Shown here: positions 49,432 to 59,798 of the stretch, piece after piece
How positions within the stretch are numbered: the first letter of the stretch is position 1
Layout of the letters: each line of letters opens with the position of its first letter
Assembly: GCF_021531055.1 (NCBI RefSeq)
Contig: NZ_JADYTL010000004.1
Span: 124,001-188,000 of the forward strand
Reading direction: 5' to 3'
DNA length: 64,000 nt
From: Collinsella tanakaei
GTDB taxonomy: Bacteria > Actinomycetota > Coriobacteriia > Coriobacteriales > Coriobacteriaceae
Program-made: the position numbers and the translations under genes
The notes under the pieces: model-generated
Told to the model about the DNA's origin: nothing
The model's database searches: none
What the model saw: only the letters and a program-made list of their open reading frames with translations

Positions 49432-50748
49432 ATGCAAGCACAGAGGGCCGAGGGCACCAAGGATCTGATCGGGCGCGACATGCGCGCATGGCAGCGCATG
49501 CAGCGCGTCGCGGCGGAGGTGTTCGAGCCGTACGGCTTCGACGCGGTCGAGACCCCCGCGATCGAGCAGCTCGACGTGTTCGTGCACGGCATCGGCCAGT
49601 CGACCGACGTGGTGCGCAAGGAGATGTTCCGCGTCTTTTCCGGCGCGAACTTCGCGCGCGTGCTCGAGGAGGGCACCGACGCCAAGCTCAAGGCCAAGCA
49701 GCGCTTGGCGTTACGTCCCGAGGGCACGGCGGGCGTGGTGCGCGCCGTGGTGGAAAACAACCTGGTCCCGCAGGGCGCCACGCCGTTCAAGGGCTACTAC
49801 GCCGAGGCGATGTTCCGCGGCGAGCGTCCGCAGAAGGGCCGTTTGCGCCAGTTCCACCAGGTGGGCATCGAGTGGCTGGGCGCGCCCGACCCGGCGGCCG
49901 ACGCCGAGTGCATCATCATGCTGATGGAGTTCTACAAGCGCCTGGGCTTCGACCTGTCGCGCCTGCGCCTGCTCATCAACTCCATGGGCGACCCCGCGTG
50001 CCGTCCGGCCTACCGCGACGCCGTGCGCTCGTTCATCCTCGACCATGTCGACGAGATGTGCGACGAGTGCCGCGAGCGCGCCGAGGTCAACCCGCTGCGC
50101 GCCTTCGACTGCAAGAACGACCATTGCCGCGAGGTTATGGCTGGTGCGCCCCTTATGCGCGACAACCTGTGCGACGAGTGCCGTGAGCACTACGAGCAGG
50201 TCAAGCGCTACCTCGACGCCGCGGGCATCGAGTACGTGGAGGATCCCACGCTCGTGCGCGGTCTGGACTACTACACTCGCACCGTCTTCGAGGTCGAGGC
50301 CCCGGGTGCCGGCGTGGGCTCCATCGGCGGCGGCGGTCGCTACGACGGCCTGGTGGAGCTCGAGGGCGGCAAGCCGACGCCGGGTGTGGGCTTTGCCGTG
50401 GGCTTCGAGCGCGCCATGCTCGCCCTCGAGGCGTTCGGTGTCGACATGGCCACCGACGCCCCGTCGTGCATCTACGTTGCCAACGCGGGCTCCGAGCTGC
50501 GCGGCGAGGTGTTCGCGCTCGCGCACGAGCTGCGCGCCGCCGGCATCCGTACCGAGGCCGACTACCAGGGGCGTTCGCTCAAGAGCCAGTTCAAGCAGGC
50601 CGACAAGCTCGGTGCGCGCCTGATCCTGGTCATCGGCGGCGACGAGCTCGCCGCGGGCAAGGTGAAGGTCCGCGACATGGTGAGCCACGACGAGCAGCTG
50701 GTCGATCGTGCCGCGGTCGTCGAAGCGGTGCGCGAGCTGCTGGCATAA
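49432..50748 (+). CDS. hisS: Histidyl-tRNA synthetase
   Basis: Class II synthetase. Motif 2 region (FRGERPQKGRLRQFHQVGIE), the histidine-specific LVRGLDYYTRTVFE, motif GGGGRYDGLVE and motif 3 GFAVGFERAML are present, then an anticodon-binding domain. A cysteine-bearing insert (CDECRERAEV... CDEC) occurs in the middle, as in some bacterial HisRS. The start ATG 49432 follows GGGGAGG; TATAAT at 49389-49394 is a likely -10. 438 residues. It is not followed by aspS, which is 7 kb away. Confidence 0.96.
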   Translation: MQAQRAEGTKDLIGRDMRAWQRMQRVAAEVFEPYGFDAVETPAIEQLDVFVHGIGQSTDVVRKEMFRVFSGANFARVLEEGTDAKLKAKQRLALRPEGTAGVVRAVVENNLVPQGATPFKGYYAEAMFRGERPQKGRLRQFHQVGIEWLGAPDPAADAECIIMLMEFYKRLGFDLSRLRLLINSMGDPACRPAYRDAVRSFILDHVDEMCDECRERAEVNPLRAFDCKNDHCREVMAGAPLMRDNLCDECREHYEQVKRYLDAAGIEYVEDPTLVRGLDYYTRTVFEVEAPGAGVGSIGGGGRYDGLVELEGGKPTPGVGFAVGFERAMLALEAFGVDMATDAPSCIYVANAGSELRGEVFALAHELRAAGIRTEADYQGRSLKSQFKQADKLGARLILVIGGDELAAGKVKVRDMVSHDEQLVDRAAVVEAVRELLA

Positions 50749-50785
50749 CGCCCTCCCGCCACGGCGGCGGTATAAGGAGGTGTTT

Positions 50786-50827
50786 CCGCCCCTTTCGGAC
50801 GTGTGTTTCGGAAGGGGCGGTTTTTTT
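50786..50827 (+). terminator. Terminator of hisS
   Basis: CCGCCCCTT pairs with AAGGGGCGG, followed by seven T residues. Confidence 0.9.
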
Positions 50828-50951
50828 GTTGCGGGGTCCTTCTGCTGCGGTGCGCGGATCGCGGGTCCCATATGCCCTGCGTCCGCTGCCGTTTCGTGCG
50901 CGTGGATCGGCTCCGATGCAGTTTGCTAAAGTGTGAACTCGTCGTTTTCCG

Positions 50952-50979
50952 TTGCATCGGGTGCGGTCTCTCGTATACT
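50952..50979 (+). promoter_or_regulatory. Promoter of ppc
   Basis: TTGCAT (50952-50957), 16-bp spacer, TATACT (50974-50979). Transcript start near 50986, about 85 bases before ppc. Confidence 0.65.
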
Positions 50980-51070
50980 ATCCGAGTGTTTTTGAAGTGT
51001 TCTTTTATTCGAACGGTAGGAATCACCTGGCAGATGGCGTTTACCTACCGGAAAACGGGAGGTCACGGGG

Positions 51071-53860
51071 ATGATGGAGACCCAAGATCACACGGAGCTG
51101 CGCGAACGCCTTAAGGCGGAGTTGCAGACGACCGGCGAGGCGCTCGCCGCCGGACCGCTCGCGGAGATCGAGATTCCCGAGAGCCTGCGTGCGAACCTCG
51201 AACTGTTCTCGCGACTGGAGCGTCGGGTGCTCAAGGAGTACGACCCCGTCGTGTGCGAGCTGTTCGACGCGCTGCTGCGCCACGCGATCCACGCCAACGA
51301 GGGGAACCCCGGCACCGCGGCGGCGCGGGAGCGGACCGATGCGCAGGGCGTGCCGCATGCCGACGATACCGCCAGCTCGGCGTTCCGTGCGGCGGTGGAG
51401 CTCATCGACGAGCTGCCGCTGCCGACGATGGAGGCGCTCGTGCGTGCGTTCACCTCGTTTTTCCATCTGGCGAACCTCTGCGAGGAGAACTACCGCGTGG
51501 AGACACTACACGACCGTGAACGGCTCGTGTCCATGGAGGCCGACGTCGACCCTTCCAATGAGTTGACCGTTGCGTTTCGCCAGCTGGTCGACGAGGTCGG
51601 TGCGGACCGGGCGACCGAGCTGCTCGGCAAGCTCGAGTTCCATCCCGTGTTTACCGCGCATCCCACTGAGGCGCGCCGTCGCGCCGTCGAGGGCAAGATC
51701 CGCCGGATCGGCAAGCTGCTGGCGGACCGTCCCCATTTGGGCGGATCCGACCTGGTGGAAAACGAGCGACATATGCTCCAGGAGATCGACGCGCTCGTGC
51801 GCACCTCGCCGGTGGCCATCAAGAAGCCGACGCCCGTCGAGGAAGCCGACACGATTATCGACATCTTCGACCACACGCTGTTCGACACGGTGCCGCGCAT
51901 CTACCGGCGCTTCGACGATTGGGCGCTCGGCGAGGGCGCGGGCGTCGTGCCGCCGGTGTGTCCGGCGTTTTTCCATCCGGGAAGCTGGATCGGATCGGAT
52001 CGCGACGGCAACCCCAACGTTACCGCCAAGGTGAGCCGCCAGGTTGCCGCGAAGTTCTACAAGCACATGGTTGCCAAGCTTGCTGACAAGTGCCGGCGCG
52101 TCGGGCGCAACCTCACGCTCGAGGCGGGGTACGCCAAGCCGTCCGATGAGCTGCTCAACCTTTGGAACCATCAGGTCGAGATGAGCGAGATCATCACGAG
52201 CCGTGCGAAGGACATATCGGAGTCCGAACCGCACCGCGCCGTCATGCTCGTCATGGCGGACCGCCTGGATGGAACGGTCGCGCGCGACGCGGACGTGCTG
52301 TACGCCTCGGCCGACGAGCTGCTGGACGACCTGCGCGTCGTGCAGCGCTCGCTCGCGGCGGCGGGCGCCGAGCGCGCGGCGTACGGGCCGGTCCAGACGC
52401 TGATCTGGCAGGTCGAGTCGTTCGGCTTCCATATGGTCGAGATGGAGTTCCGCCAGCATTCGGTCGTGCACACCCGCGCGCTTGCGGATATCCGCGAGCA
52501 CGGCATCCACGGCGACCTGGCGCCCATGACGCGCGAGGTGCTCGACACGTTCCGTGCGATCAGCTCCATCCAGAAGCGCTATGCGCCCAAGATGGCGCAC
52601 CGCTACATCATCTCGTTTACCAAGTCCGCGCAGAACGTCGCCGACGTCTACGAGCTTGCGAATCTGGCGTTCGCGCACGCGTCGGACGTGCCGGCGCTCG
52701 ATGTCATCCCGCTGTTCGAGCAGCTGGAGGACCTTGAGCACTGCGTCGATGTGCTCGATGACATGCTCGAGCTGCCGGCGGTCCAGGCTCGCTTGGCGCA
52801 GACGGGGCGCAGGATGGAGGTCATGCTCGGCTACTCCGATTCGGCCAAGGACGCCGGTCCCACGACCGCTACGCTCGCCTTGCACTTCGCGCAGAAGCGC
52901 ATCGCCGCGTGGGCGGAGAAGCACGATATCGACCTCGTGCTGATGCATGGTCGCGGTGGTGCGGTGGGGCGCGGCGGCGGACCGGCCAACCGCGCGGTGC
53001 TCGCCCAGCCGGCGGGTTCGGTGCGCTGCTTCTTTAAGGTGACCGAGCAGGGCGAGGTCATCTTCGCGCGCTACGGCAATCCGGTGCTCGCCCAGCGCCA
53101 CGTGGAGAACGTTGCAGCGGCGACGCTGCTCAACTCCGCGCCGTCGGTGGAGCGGGCCAACACCGAGATGACCGAGCGCTACCTCGACATGGCGCGCGAG
53201 CTCGACCGCGTGTCGCACGAGCGCTACCTTGCGCTGCTGGGTACACCCGACTTTGCCCCGTGGTTCTCGGTGGTGACGCCCCTAGCCGAAGTGGGCCTTC
53301 TGCCCATCGGTTCGCGTCCGGCCAAGCGCGGCCTCGGCGCGCAGTCGCTTGACGACCTGCGCACCATTCCCTGGGTGTTCAGTTGGAGCCAGGCGCGCAT
53401 CAACCTGGCTGCATGGTACGGCTTGGGCAGCGCCTGCGAGGCGTTTGGCGACGCGGAGACGCTGCGGCGCGCCTACCGCGAGTGGCCGCTGTTCTCGACG
53501 TTCATCGACAACGTGGAGATGTCCATCGCCAAGACCGATACGCGTATCGCCAAGATGTACCTGGCGCTCGGGGACCGCGCCGACCTCGCGCACGCGGTGT
53601 ATGACGAGATGCAGCTCACGCGCCGCTGGGTGCTTGCCATCGTTGGCGACGAATGGCCGCTCGAGCACCGTCGCGTGCTCGGTCGGGCAGTGCGCGTGCG
53701 CGATCCGTACGTGGATGTGCTGTCGCTGGCGCAGGTACGCGCCCTGCGCATCGTGCGCGACGAGGGCGATACGCTGTCCGAGGAAGCGCGCGCCAAGTAT
53801 CTGAGCCTGATCCTCGCGACCGTCACGGGTGTCTCCGCCGGCCTTCAAAACACCGGCTGA
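51071..53860 (+). CDS. ppc: Phosphoenolpyruvate carboxylase
   Basis: Carboxylates PEP to oxaloacetate, feeding the reductive branch to succinate in fermenters. Catalytic His in VFTAHPTEARR, SDRDGNPNVT, LGYSDSAKDAG, the mobile loop HGRGGAVGRGGGP, IPWVFSWSQAR, and the C-terminal QNTG that completes the active site. 929 residues, full length. GGGAGG precedes tandem ATG codons at 51071 and 51074. Monocistronic. Together with pyk it makes a PEP branch point within 8 kb. Confidence 0.97.
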   Translation: MMETQDHTELRERLKAELQTTGEALAAGPLAEIEIPESLRANLELFSRLERRVLKEYDPVVCELFDALLRHAIHANEGNPGTAAARERTDAQGVPHADDTASSAFRAAVELIDELPLPTMEALVRAFTSFFHLANLCEENYRVETLHDRERLVSMEADVDPSNELTVAFRQLVDEVGADRATELLGKLEFHPVFTAHPTEARRRAVEGKIRRIGKLLADRPHLGGSDLVENERHMLQEIDALVRTSPVAIKKPTPVEEADTIIDIFDHTLFDTVPRIYRRFDDWALGEGAGVVPPVCPAFFHPGSWIGSDRDGNPNVTAKVSRQVAAKFYKHMVAKLADKCRRVGRNLTLEAGYAKPSDELLNLWNHQVEMSEIITSRAKDISESEPHRAVMLVMADRLDGTVARDADVLYASADELLDDLRVVQRSLAAAGAERAAYGPVQTLIWQVESFGFHMVEMEFRQHSVVHTRALADIREHGIHGDLAPMTREVLDTFRAISSIQKRYAPKMAHRYIISFTKSAQNVADVYELANLAFAHASDVPALDVIPLFEQLEDLEHCVDVLDDMLELPAVQARLAQTGRRMEVMLGYSDSAKDAGPTTATLALHFAQKRIAAWAEKHDIDLVLMHGRGGAVGRGGGPANRAVLAQPAGSVRCFFKVTEQGEVIFARYGNPVLAQRHVENVAAATLLNSAPSVERANTEMTERYLDMARELDRVSHERYLALLGTPDFAPWFSVVTPLAEVGLLPIGSRPAKRGLGAQSLDDLRTIPWVFSWSQARINLAAWYGLGSACEAFGDAETLRRAYREWPLFSTFIDNVEMSIAKTDTRIAKMYLALGDRADLAHAVYDEMQLTRRWVLAIVGDEWPLEHRRVLGRAVRVRDPYVDVLSLAQVRALRIVRDEGDTLSEEARAKYLSLILATVTGVSAGLQNTG

Positions 53861-53994
53861 TTGGGGTCTGAAGCGGGCGTGTATATTATCGTCGGTCACT
53901 CGGGGTGCGAATGAATCAAAACGCGCTCGAGGAAATGCTGTAATGCGAATAGTATTTTCTGGGGTGCAGTTTTTCGGTGCCATCTCGTAGCTAG

Positions 53995-54053
53995 GGAAAC
54001 ACCCGTCGATAAAGCCGCAGGATTCAACTGGGGCTTTATCGGCGGGTATTTCC
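53995..54053. repeat. Long imperfect inverted repeat
   Basis: GGAAACACCCGTCGATAAAG (53995-54014) pairs, with few mismatches, with the segment CTTTATCGGCGGGTATTTCC (54034-54053). Loop about 19 bases, no T run. About 135 bases after ppc; similar in style to the other intergenic palindromes here. Confidence 0.65.
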
Positions 54054-54270
54054 TCATACACGGAAGGGCACCCAAAAATCGCGCCCTAGGGCTATACATG
54101 TAGTTTGGAGCCCGGCAGTCCAAGATGCCGTGCAGGGCGTGCTTCGCGCATGAGCGGAGTATCGAATGAGGGGCACGCGCGCGCTCGAGGGCAGCGGGGG
54201 TACCTCGTGCATGAGCGAGCACATCTCGCTGCGCCTTCCAGCCGTCCGCTCTTGCGTCCCGGCATAACAC

Positions 54271-54304
54271 GAGGGCCGGGCGGTTTACCTGCCGCCCGGC
54301 CCTC
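54271..54304 (-). terminator. Terminator-like hairpin after the ABC transporter operon
   Basis: GAGGGCCGGGCGG pairs perfectly with CCGCCCGGCCCTC over 13 bp, 28 bases after the ATPase stop on the minus strand. T run is absent. Confidence 0.65.
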
Positions 54305-54331
54305 AGTGCGTTCAGGATCGCAGGGCCTTGG

Positions 54332-55123
54332 CTACTTGAGCGAGACCTCGCCCAAAAAGGCGCGGGTGCGCTCGCTCTTGGGGTGGTTGAACACCTCGTC
54401 GGGCGTGCCCTGCTCCACGATGACGCCGCCGTCCATAAAGATGACGCGGTCTGCCACGTCGCGCGCGAAACCCATCTCGTGCGTGACCACGACCATGGTC
54501 ATGCCGCCGCGTGCGAGCTCGCGCATGACGTCGAGGACACCGCGCACCAGCTCGGGGTCGAGCGCGCTCGTCGCCTCGTCGAACAGCATGACGTGCGGGT
54601 CCATGGCCAGGGCGCGCGCGATGGCGACGCGCTGCTGCTGGCCGCCGGACAGCTCGTCGGGATAGTAATCGGCACGTTCGGCGAGGCCCACACGCGCGAG
54701 CTGCTCGGCCGCGATGCGCTTCGCCTCGTCGTCGGAGCGGTTGAGCACCTTGGTCTGGGCAAGCATGACGTTGTGCAGGGCGTCGAGGTGCGGGAACAGG
54801 TTGAACTGCTGGAACACCATGCCCATGCGCTCGCGCACCTTGTTGACATTCACCTTGGGCGCGGTGATGTCCTCGCCCTCAAAGATGATCTGGCCGCTCG
54901 TGGGCTCTTCGAGGCGGTTCAGGCAGCGCAGCATGGTCGACTTGCCCGAGCCGGACGGGCCGAGCACGACGACCACCTCGCCGCGGCGAATGTCGAGCGA
55001 GATGCCGCGCAGGACATCGACATCGCTAAAGCTCTTGTGCAGGTCGACGATGCGAATGATGGAATCGTTATCGGACGGCTTGGCGCCGGCGGCCGCCGCG
55101 GCCGCGTTTTCCATATCAGGCAT
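54332..55123 (-). CDS. Polar amino-acid ABC transporter, ATP-binding protein
   Basis: GlnQ-like ATPase. Walker [10 protein letters not shown] (55-63), signature [15 protein letters not shown], Walker [13 protein letters not shown] and switch His in [10 protein letters not shown]. The first 20 residues are an Ala-rich addition. 263 residues. Its start overlaps the permease stop by eight bases. Last gene of a binding protein-permease-ATPase operon. Confidence 0.95.
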   Translation of the reverse strand: MPDMENAAAAAAGAKPSDNDSIIRIVDLHKSFSDVDVLRGISLDIRRGEVVVVLGPSGSGKSTMLRCLNRLEEPTSGQIIFEGEDITAPKVNVNKVRERMGMVFQQFNLFPHLDALHNVMLAQTKVLNRSDDEAKRIAAEQLARVGLAERADYYPDELSGGQQQRVAIARALAMDPHVMLFDEATSALDPELVRGVLDVMRELARGGMTMVVVTHEMGFARDVADRVIFMDGGVIVEQGTPDEVFNHPKSERTRAFLGEVSLK

Positions 55124-56441
55124 GCTGCGCCTCCTTGGTCGGCTCGGGTTCCGGGGCGCTCTTGCGCTTGTGCGCGTGGCCGCGGCGCGTGCGCTCCTCC
55201 AGATAGCGGGTGACGCGGGAGAGCGGCAGGGTGATCACGAGGTAGAACACGGCCGCCACGATGTAGGGGGTGATGGAGCCGGTGGATGCCACGATGGTGC
55301 GCGCGTACATGACGAGCTCCATGATGCCCACAGCGGCGAGCAGCGACGTGTCCTTGTACAGCGTGATGAACTCGTTGGTGAGGTTGGGGATCACGATGCG
55401 GAACATCTGCGGGAGCACGACGTAGAGCATCGTCTGCAGGCGGTTCATGCCCAGCGAGCGCGCCGCCTCGGACTGGCCCTTGTTGATGGACAGGATACCC
55501 GCGCGGAAGATCTCGCACATGTAGGCGCTCGAGTTGAGCATCATGACGATGACGCCGAGCGGGAAGTTGGGGATGTTGATACCCGCCATGGGCAGACCGA
55601 AAAACGCGACGTAGATCTGCAGGAACAGCGGCGTTCCGCGCACGAGGTTCACGTAGACCGTGGCGATGCCGCGCCACACCGGGAACTTGGAGAGGCGCAT
55701 GAACGCCAAGACGAGCGCGACGGGGATGGCGAGCGGGAACGACACGGCGACGATCGCGATGGACATGAAGAAGCCCGACAGAACCACCGGGAAGCTCGTC
55801 ACGAGCAGCGTAGGGTCAAAGAACAGGCGCAGGAAGCGGTTGGAGTTCCACGCTTGGACCCATGCTTGTCCCTCAAGCCATTGCGAGATCGCCTCGGTGG
55901 TCGAGATGCCCTGGACCGGGATGACGGGGATGTCGGCGATGGCGGCGATGGCGGCGTCCTTCGCGCCGTCCGCGGTGGAGTAGGTGGCCTCGACCTGCAT
56001 GTCGCCGCCGGCGGTGGGGAAGTACACGTCGTAGACGATGACATTTAAGTGTCCAGCCTGCACGATCGGCTCGTCGAAGGTGAGCGTGAGGTTCTGGCCG
56101 TCGACCGTCTCGGTGTAGGCGACCTCGTTGCGCGTCATGAGGTCGTCGCCGGTGAGCAGCGTGACCGCCAGATCCTCGGTGTTGAACTCGGTTCCATCCG
56201 GGATGTGCAGGGTGAGCTGCGTCACGCCCTCGCCCTCGGCGATGGACGCCTCGAAGGTGATGCGCGACTGCGTGGCGCCCATGATGACGGTGGGGTCGTC
56301 CTCGGAGTTGGGTCGGCCGGTGCAGTGCACCGCCTCCATAGCGGATGCCGGCGTGGCGATGGCCAGCGCGCAGATGCAGACGAGCAGGCACGCCGTGAGC
56401 GTGCCGAGCAGGCGCTGGAGGGATAGTCGCGGAGTGTCCAC
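55116..56441 (-). CDS. Polar amino-acid ABC transporter permease with N-terminal extracytoplasmic domain
   Basis: The C-terminal half is a HisM/GlnP-type permease with the EAA loop [18 protein letters not shown] and [19 protein letters not shown]. The N-terminal half is unusual: a signal-like segment ([24 protein letters not shown]) and then about 165 residues of extracytoplasmic strand-rich sequence ([20 protein letters not shown]... ) before the first permease helix. It does not read as a binding-protein fold. I chose GTG 56441 because GCGAGG lies upstream; TTG 56462 has no SD nearby. 441 residues from the GTG. Confidence 0.88.
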   Translation of the reverse strand: MDTPRLSLQRLLGTLTACLLVCICALAIATPASAMEAVHCTGRPNSEDDPTVIMGATQSRITFEASIAEGEGVTQLTLHIPDGTEFNTEDLAVTLLTGDDLMTRNEVAYTETVDGQNLTLTFDEPIVQAGHLNVIVYDVYFPTAGGDMQVEATYSTADGAKDAAIAAIADIPVIPVQGISTTEAISQWLEGQAWVQAWNSNRFLRLFFDPTLLVTSFPVVLSGFFMSIAIVAVSFPLAIPVALVLAFMRLSKFPVWRGIATVYVNLVRGTPLFLQIYVAFFGLPMAGINIPNFPLGVIVMMLNSSAYMCEIFRAGILSINKGQSEAARSLGMNRLQTMLYVVLPQMFRIVIPNLTNEFITLYKDTSLLAAVGIMELVMYARTIVASTGSITPYIVAAVFYLVITLPLSRVTRYLEERTRRGHAHKRKSAPEPEPTKEAQHA

Positions 56442-56541
56442 GGTTTTTGCCTCGCTTTTCAAACGGGAATCGCGGCCCCTCCAGCGAGCGGAGGGGTCGC
56501 GAATACATACAGTCGGTTATGAGACGGGTTCGGCGAGATGC

Positions 56542-57393
56542 TTAGCCCATGTTGGCAGCGATAAGCTCATCGATGGTGCCGTCCTCCTGGAGTGCCGCGA
56601 TCGCCTCGTTGATGGCGGCGAGCAGGTCGGGGTTGTCCTTGGAGACCGCGATGGCGTACTCCTCGCCGGTGGCGGAGGAGTAGACGACGTGCTCGTCCGA
56701 GTAGGCGCCGGCGAGCATCTGCTCGACGACGGCGCTGTTGCCGCACACCGCGTCGGCTTGGCCGGCCTGGACGGCGGCGAAGGCGTCGGTGAAGTTGGGG
56801 AACGGCAGCTGCTCGGCGTTGGGGAAGAACTCGGCGGCGTGGTCGGCGCCGGTGGAGCCGCTCTGGACGGCGATGGTCACGTTCTCGGAGTTCAAGGCCT
56901 CGGTGGCGTTGTCCTCGGTGATGGCGGTGTTGTCGCTCATGACGGCGACGGCCTGGTTGTCGATATAGTAGGGCTCGGAGAAATCGACCTGGTCCTCGCG
57001 CTCCGGGGTGATGGAGATGCCCGACAGGCCGGCGTCAGCCTGGCCGCCCGCGACGATGGCGGGGACGATGCCGTCGAAGTCGATGTTGGTGTACTCGCAC
57101 TCGAGGCCGAGGTAGTCGGCGATCGCGCGGCCAAGATCCATGTCGAGACCGACGTACTCGCCATCGACGAGGTTCTCGAACGGCGGGTAGTCGGGCGAAG
57201 TGGCAAACGTGAGCGTGCCGGCGGTCAGCAGGGTGAGCTCGCCGTCGGATGCGGGCTCGTCGGAGGCGGAACCGGCGCTACCGGCAGGGGCGCTGCCCGT
57301 GGTCGCGGACTCGTTGCCGCAGCCGGCAAGGCCGAACATGGCAGCGGCGGCACCGGCCGCCAGGGGGACGAACTGCCTACGGGTGATATTCAT
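56542..57393 (-). CDS. Amino-acid-binding lipoprotein of the ABC transporter
   Basis: Solute-binding protein family 3. The leader has a twin arginine (MNITRRQFVPLAAGAAAA) and a lipobox LAGC, so it may leave the cell by Tat. The tatA/tatC genes are elsewhere in this window. The mature domain shows LTFATSPDYPPFENLVDGEYVGLDMDLGRAI and ISITPEREDQVDFSEPYY. 283 residues. AAGGAG precedes the ATG at 57393. The first gene of the operon; the ligand is probably a polar amino acid. Confidence 0.92.
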   Translation of the reverse strand: MNITRRQFVPLAAGAAAAMFGLAGCGNESATTGSAPAGSAGSASDEPASDGELTLLTAGTLTFATSPDYPPFENLVDGEYVGLDMDLGRAIADYLGLECEYTNIDFDGIVPAIVAGGQADAGLSGISITPEREDQVDFSEPYYIDNQAVAVMSDNTAITEDNATEALNSENVTIAVQSGSTGADHAAEFFPNAEQLPFPNFTDAFAAVQAGQADAVCGNSAVVEQMLAGAYSDEHVVYSSATGEEYAIAVSKDNPDLLAAINEAIAALQEDGTIDELIAANMG

Positions 57394-57439
57394 AAAAGAG
57401 CTCCTTCCACAGGGTGCTTCGTTGCGAATGTGGCACATC

Positions 57440-57466
57440 CTAATACTTGCTGATGTGCATGTGCAA
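57440..57466 (-). promoter_or_regulatory. Possible promoter of the ABC transporter operon
   Basis: On the minus strand TTGCAC (57466-57461), a 15-bp spacer and TATTAG (57445-57440). The spacing is short. Confidence 0.4.
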
Positions 57467-58001
57467 GCGTAAATATGCACGCAACAGGATAGAAATATAC
57501 ATTCTGATACGGTAATGGGCGGATATGATTCAGTTTTTGAAAGGCGTTTGTTTGGGCGAGAGCGTCATCCAGGGTGTTCTTTTGACGGGATGCGCGCCGA
57601 AACTCGCAGGTCAGAGCTTACGCATGCGCACGATTTGGCGCGCCGGTGCCCGCGCCTGCGCCCGTACGCGGGGTGATTCATTTTTGATTATCTGTGGTTT
57701 TGTAACCAGAAATAATGCCGGGCCTCGTGTGTGCATATCTGTATACAGGCTGGGAGGAGGGGAGACTTGCCTGCGCCACGGTCCCGTCGCCGGTACGGGC
57801 CAATGCTTCCCCTTTGTTAAGAGTCGCAAGAACCCGTGCTTTTTGGTGGCGCTGCGCGGCATTTCCGGTATGCTAATGCAGCCGCGTTCCCTGGAGGGGC
57901 ATTGCGGCCAAGCCCGAGATGCGCTGTCTACGCACGCTCGGGAATCTGTACGACGTCGCCCGTACCGGCACGGGGCGGCACAGATCAAAAGGAGGATTTC
58001 C
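57467..58001. other. Divergent gap between the ABC operon and aspS
   Basis: No gene, although the aspS frame stays open upstream. AT-rich near 57480-57530. A 13-bp imperfect inverted repeat (ATTATCTGTGGTT with AACCAGAAATAAT, 57687-57716) could be an operator. TATGCT at 57869-57874 may be a -10 for aspS. I looked for a T-box (AGGGTGGNACCGCG) and did not see one. Confidence 0.45.
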
Positions 58002-59798
58002 GTGGCACACGACCACACGCAAAACCCCGCCGACATCCATTCCATGCATACCCGCACCTGCGGAGAGCTGCGCGCCGCCAACATCGGCGAGGAGGTTACG
58101 CTCACCGGTTGGGTCTCGCGTCGCCGCGATCACGGCGGCCTGATCTTCTGCGACCTGCGCGATCGCGAGGGTATCACCCAGTGCACGTTCGATCCCGAGC
58201 ACGCCGCCGGCGAGGCCTTCCACATCGCCGAGACCATGCGCCCCGAGTGGCCGATCCTCGTGCACGGCACGGTTATCGCCCGCGATGACGACACGATCAA
58301 CCCCAAGCTCCCGACCGGTGAGATCGAGGTTCTGACCGACCGCGTCGAGGTGCTCAACCGCTCCAAGACCCCGCCGTTCCAGATCGAGGACGGCATCGAG
58401 ACGTCCGAGGACACCCGTCTGCGCTATCGCTACCTCGACCTGCGCCGTCCCGAGATGATGGCCAACATGAAGCTGCGCTCCGACTTCACGTTCGCGATCC
58501 GCACGGCGCTGCACGACCGCGCGTTCATGGAGGTCGAGACGCCGTCGCTGTTCAAGTCCACGCCGGAGGGCGCGCGCGACTTCATCGTTCCCTCCCGCCT
58601 GCAGCCCGGCAGCTTCTACGCCCTGCCGCAGTCCCCGCAGCTGCTGAAGCAGCTGCTCATGGTCGGCGGCGTGGAGCGCTACTACCAGGTCGCCAAGTGC
58701 TTCCGCGACGAGGACCTGCGCGCCGACCGCCAGCCCGAGTTCACGCAGGTGGACATCGAGATGAGCTTCGTGGAGCAGGACGACGTCATGGGCGCGCTCG
58801 AGGACGTGCTCGCCGACGCCTTCGCCCGTGTGGGCGTGGACATGCCCACGCCGCTGCGCCGCCTGTCCTACTGGGACGCCATGGATACCTACGGCTCCGA
58901 CAAGCCCGATACGCGCTACGGCATGACGCTCGTCGACCTGACCGACGTGTTTAAGAACTCCAAGTTCAAGGTGTTCGCCGGCGCTGCCAACATGGAGGGC
59001 CAGGTCGTCAAGGCCATCAACGCCAAGGGTGCGGGCGCTTGGCCGCGCGCGCAGATCGACAAGCTCGCCAAGGTCGCCGAGACCTTCGGCGCCAAGGGCC
59101 TGGCGTGGATCGCCTTCCGCGAGGACGGCTCCATCAACAGCCCCATCGTCAAGTTCTTCGCCGACGAGGAGATGGACGAGCTGCGTCGTCGCTGCGATGT
59201 GGAGCCCGGCGACCTCGTGATGTTCGCCGCCGGCCCGCGTCTGGCCTCCGACGAAATCTTGGGCGGCATGCGCTCTCACATGGCCGACGCCCTGGGCATC
59301 GAGCGCACGGGCCACGACTTCCTGTGGGTCGTCGACTTCCCGCTGTTCCACTGGGACGACGAGGCCAAGCGCTACGAGGCCGAGCACCAGCCGTTCACCC
59401 TGCCGCACGTCGACCAGCTCGACCTGCTCGAGACCGACCCGCTTGCCATGGGTAGCTGCACCTACGACTTCGTCATGGACGGCTTCGAGGCCGGCGGTGG
59501 CGGCATGCGTATCCACAACTCCGAGCTGCAACTGCGCATGCTCGAGTTCATGGGCTTTTCCGAGGAGCGCGCCCGCGAGCAGTTTGGCTTCCTCATGGAC
59601 GCCCTCGAGTTCGGCGCGCCCCCGATGGGCGGCTTCGCGCTCGGACTCGACCGCGTGTGCATGCTGCTCGCCGGTTCGGACTCCATCCGCGACGTCATGG
59701 CGTTCCCCAAGACCTCGAGCGGCTCCGATCTCATGTCCGCCGCGCCGAGCGAGGTCTCGATGGCCCAGCTCAAAGAGGTCGGTCTGCGCCTGATGTAG
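58002..59798 (+). CDS. aspS: Aspartyl-tRNA synthetase
   Basis: Class II synthetase, bacterial type with GAD insertion domain, 598 residues. N-terminal OB-fold (VTLTGWVSRRRDHGGLIFCDLRD), QSPQLLKQLLM, motif 2 FRDEDLRADRQPEFTQVDIE and motif 3 GFALGLDRVCMLLAG. The start is GTG 58002, set by AAAAGGAGG; the longer frame upstream is non-coding. Whether it also charges tRNA-Asn depends on whether asnS or gatCAB is elsewhere. Confidence 0.96.
   Translation: MAHDHTQNPADIHSMHTRTCGELRAANIGEEVTLTGWVSRRRDHGGLIFCDLRDREGITQCTFDPEHAAGEAFHIAETMRPEWPILVHGTVIARDDDTINPKLPTGEIEVLTDRVEVLNRSKTPPFQIEDGIETSEDTRLRYRYLDLRRPEMMANMKLRSDFTFAIRTALHDRAFMEVETPSLFKSTPEGARDFIVPSRLQPGSFYALPQSPQLLKQLLMVGGVERYYQVAKCFRDEDLRADRQPEFTQVDIEMSFVEQDDVMGALEDVLADAFARVGVDMPTPLRRLSYWDAMDTYGSDKPDTRYGMTLVDLTDVFKNSKFKVFAGAANMEGQVVKAINAKGAGAWPRAQIDKLAKVAETFGAKGLAWIAFREDGSINSPIVKFFADEEMDELRRRCDVEPGDLVMFAAGPRLASDEILGGMRSHMADALGIERTGHDFLWVVDFPLFHWDDEAKRYEAEHQPFTLPHVDQLDLLETDPLAMGSCTYDFVMDGFEAGGGGMRIHNSELQLRMLEFMGFSEERAREQFGFLMDALEFGAPPMGGFALGLDRVCMLLAGSDSIRDVMAFPKTSSGSDLMSAAPSEVSMAQLKEVGLRLM

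Larger units (their letters stand above)
53861..54331. other. Intergenic region between ppc and the ABC transporter genes
   Basis: No gene. It holds a long imperfect hairpin at 53995-54053, an AT-rich patch near 53880-53960 and the minus-strand terminator at 54271-54304. The remainder (54060-54265) has no clear feature. Confidence 0.5.

Noticed and set aside
57525-58001. 159-codon upstream extension of aspS
   Set aside because: The frame is open but the residues do not look like protein, and a strong SD with GTG at 58002 matches the family's N-terminus.
57525-58001. T-box leader for aspS
   Set aside because: No AGGGTGG-ACCGCG antiterminator sequence or specifier-loop AGUA block could be found.
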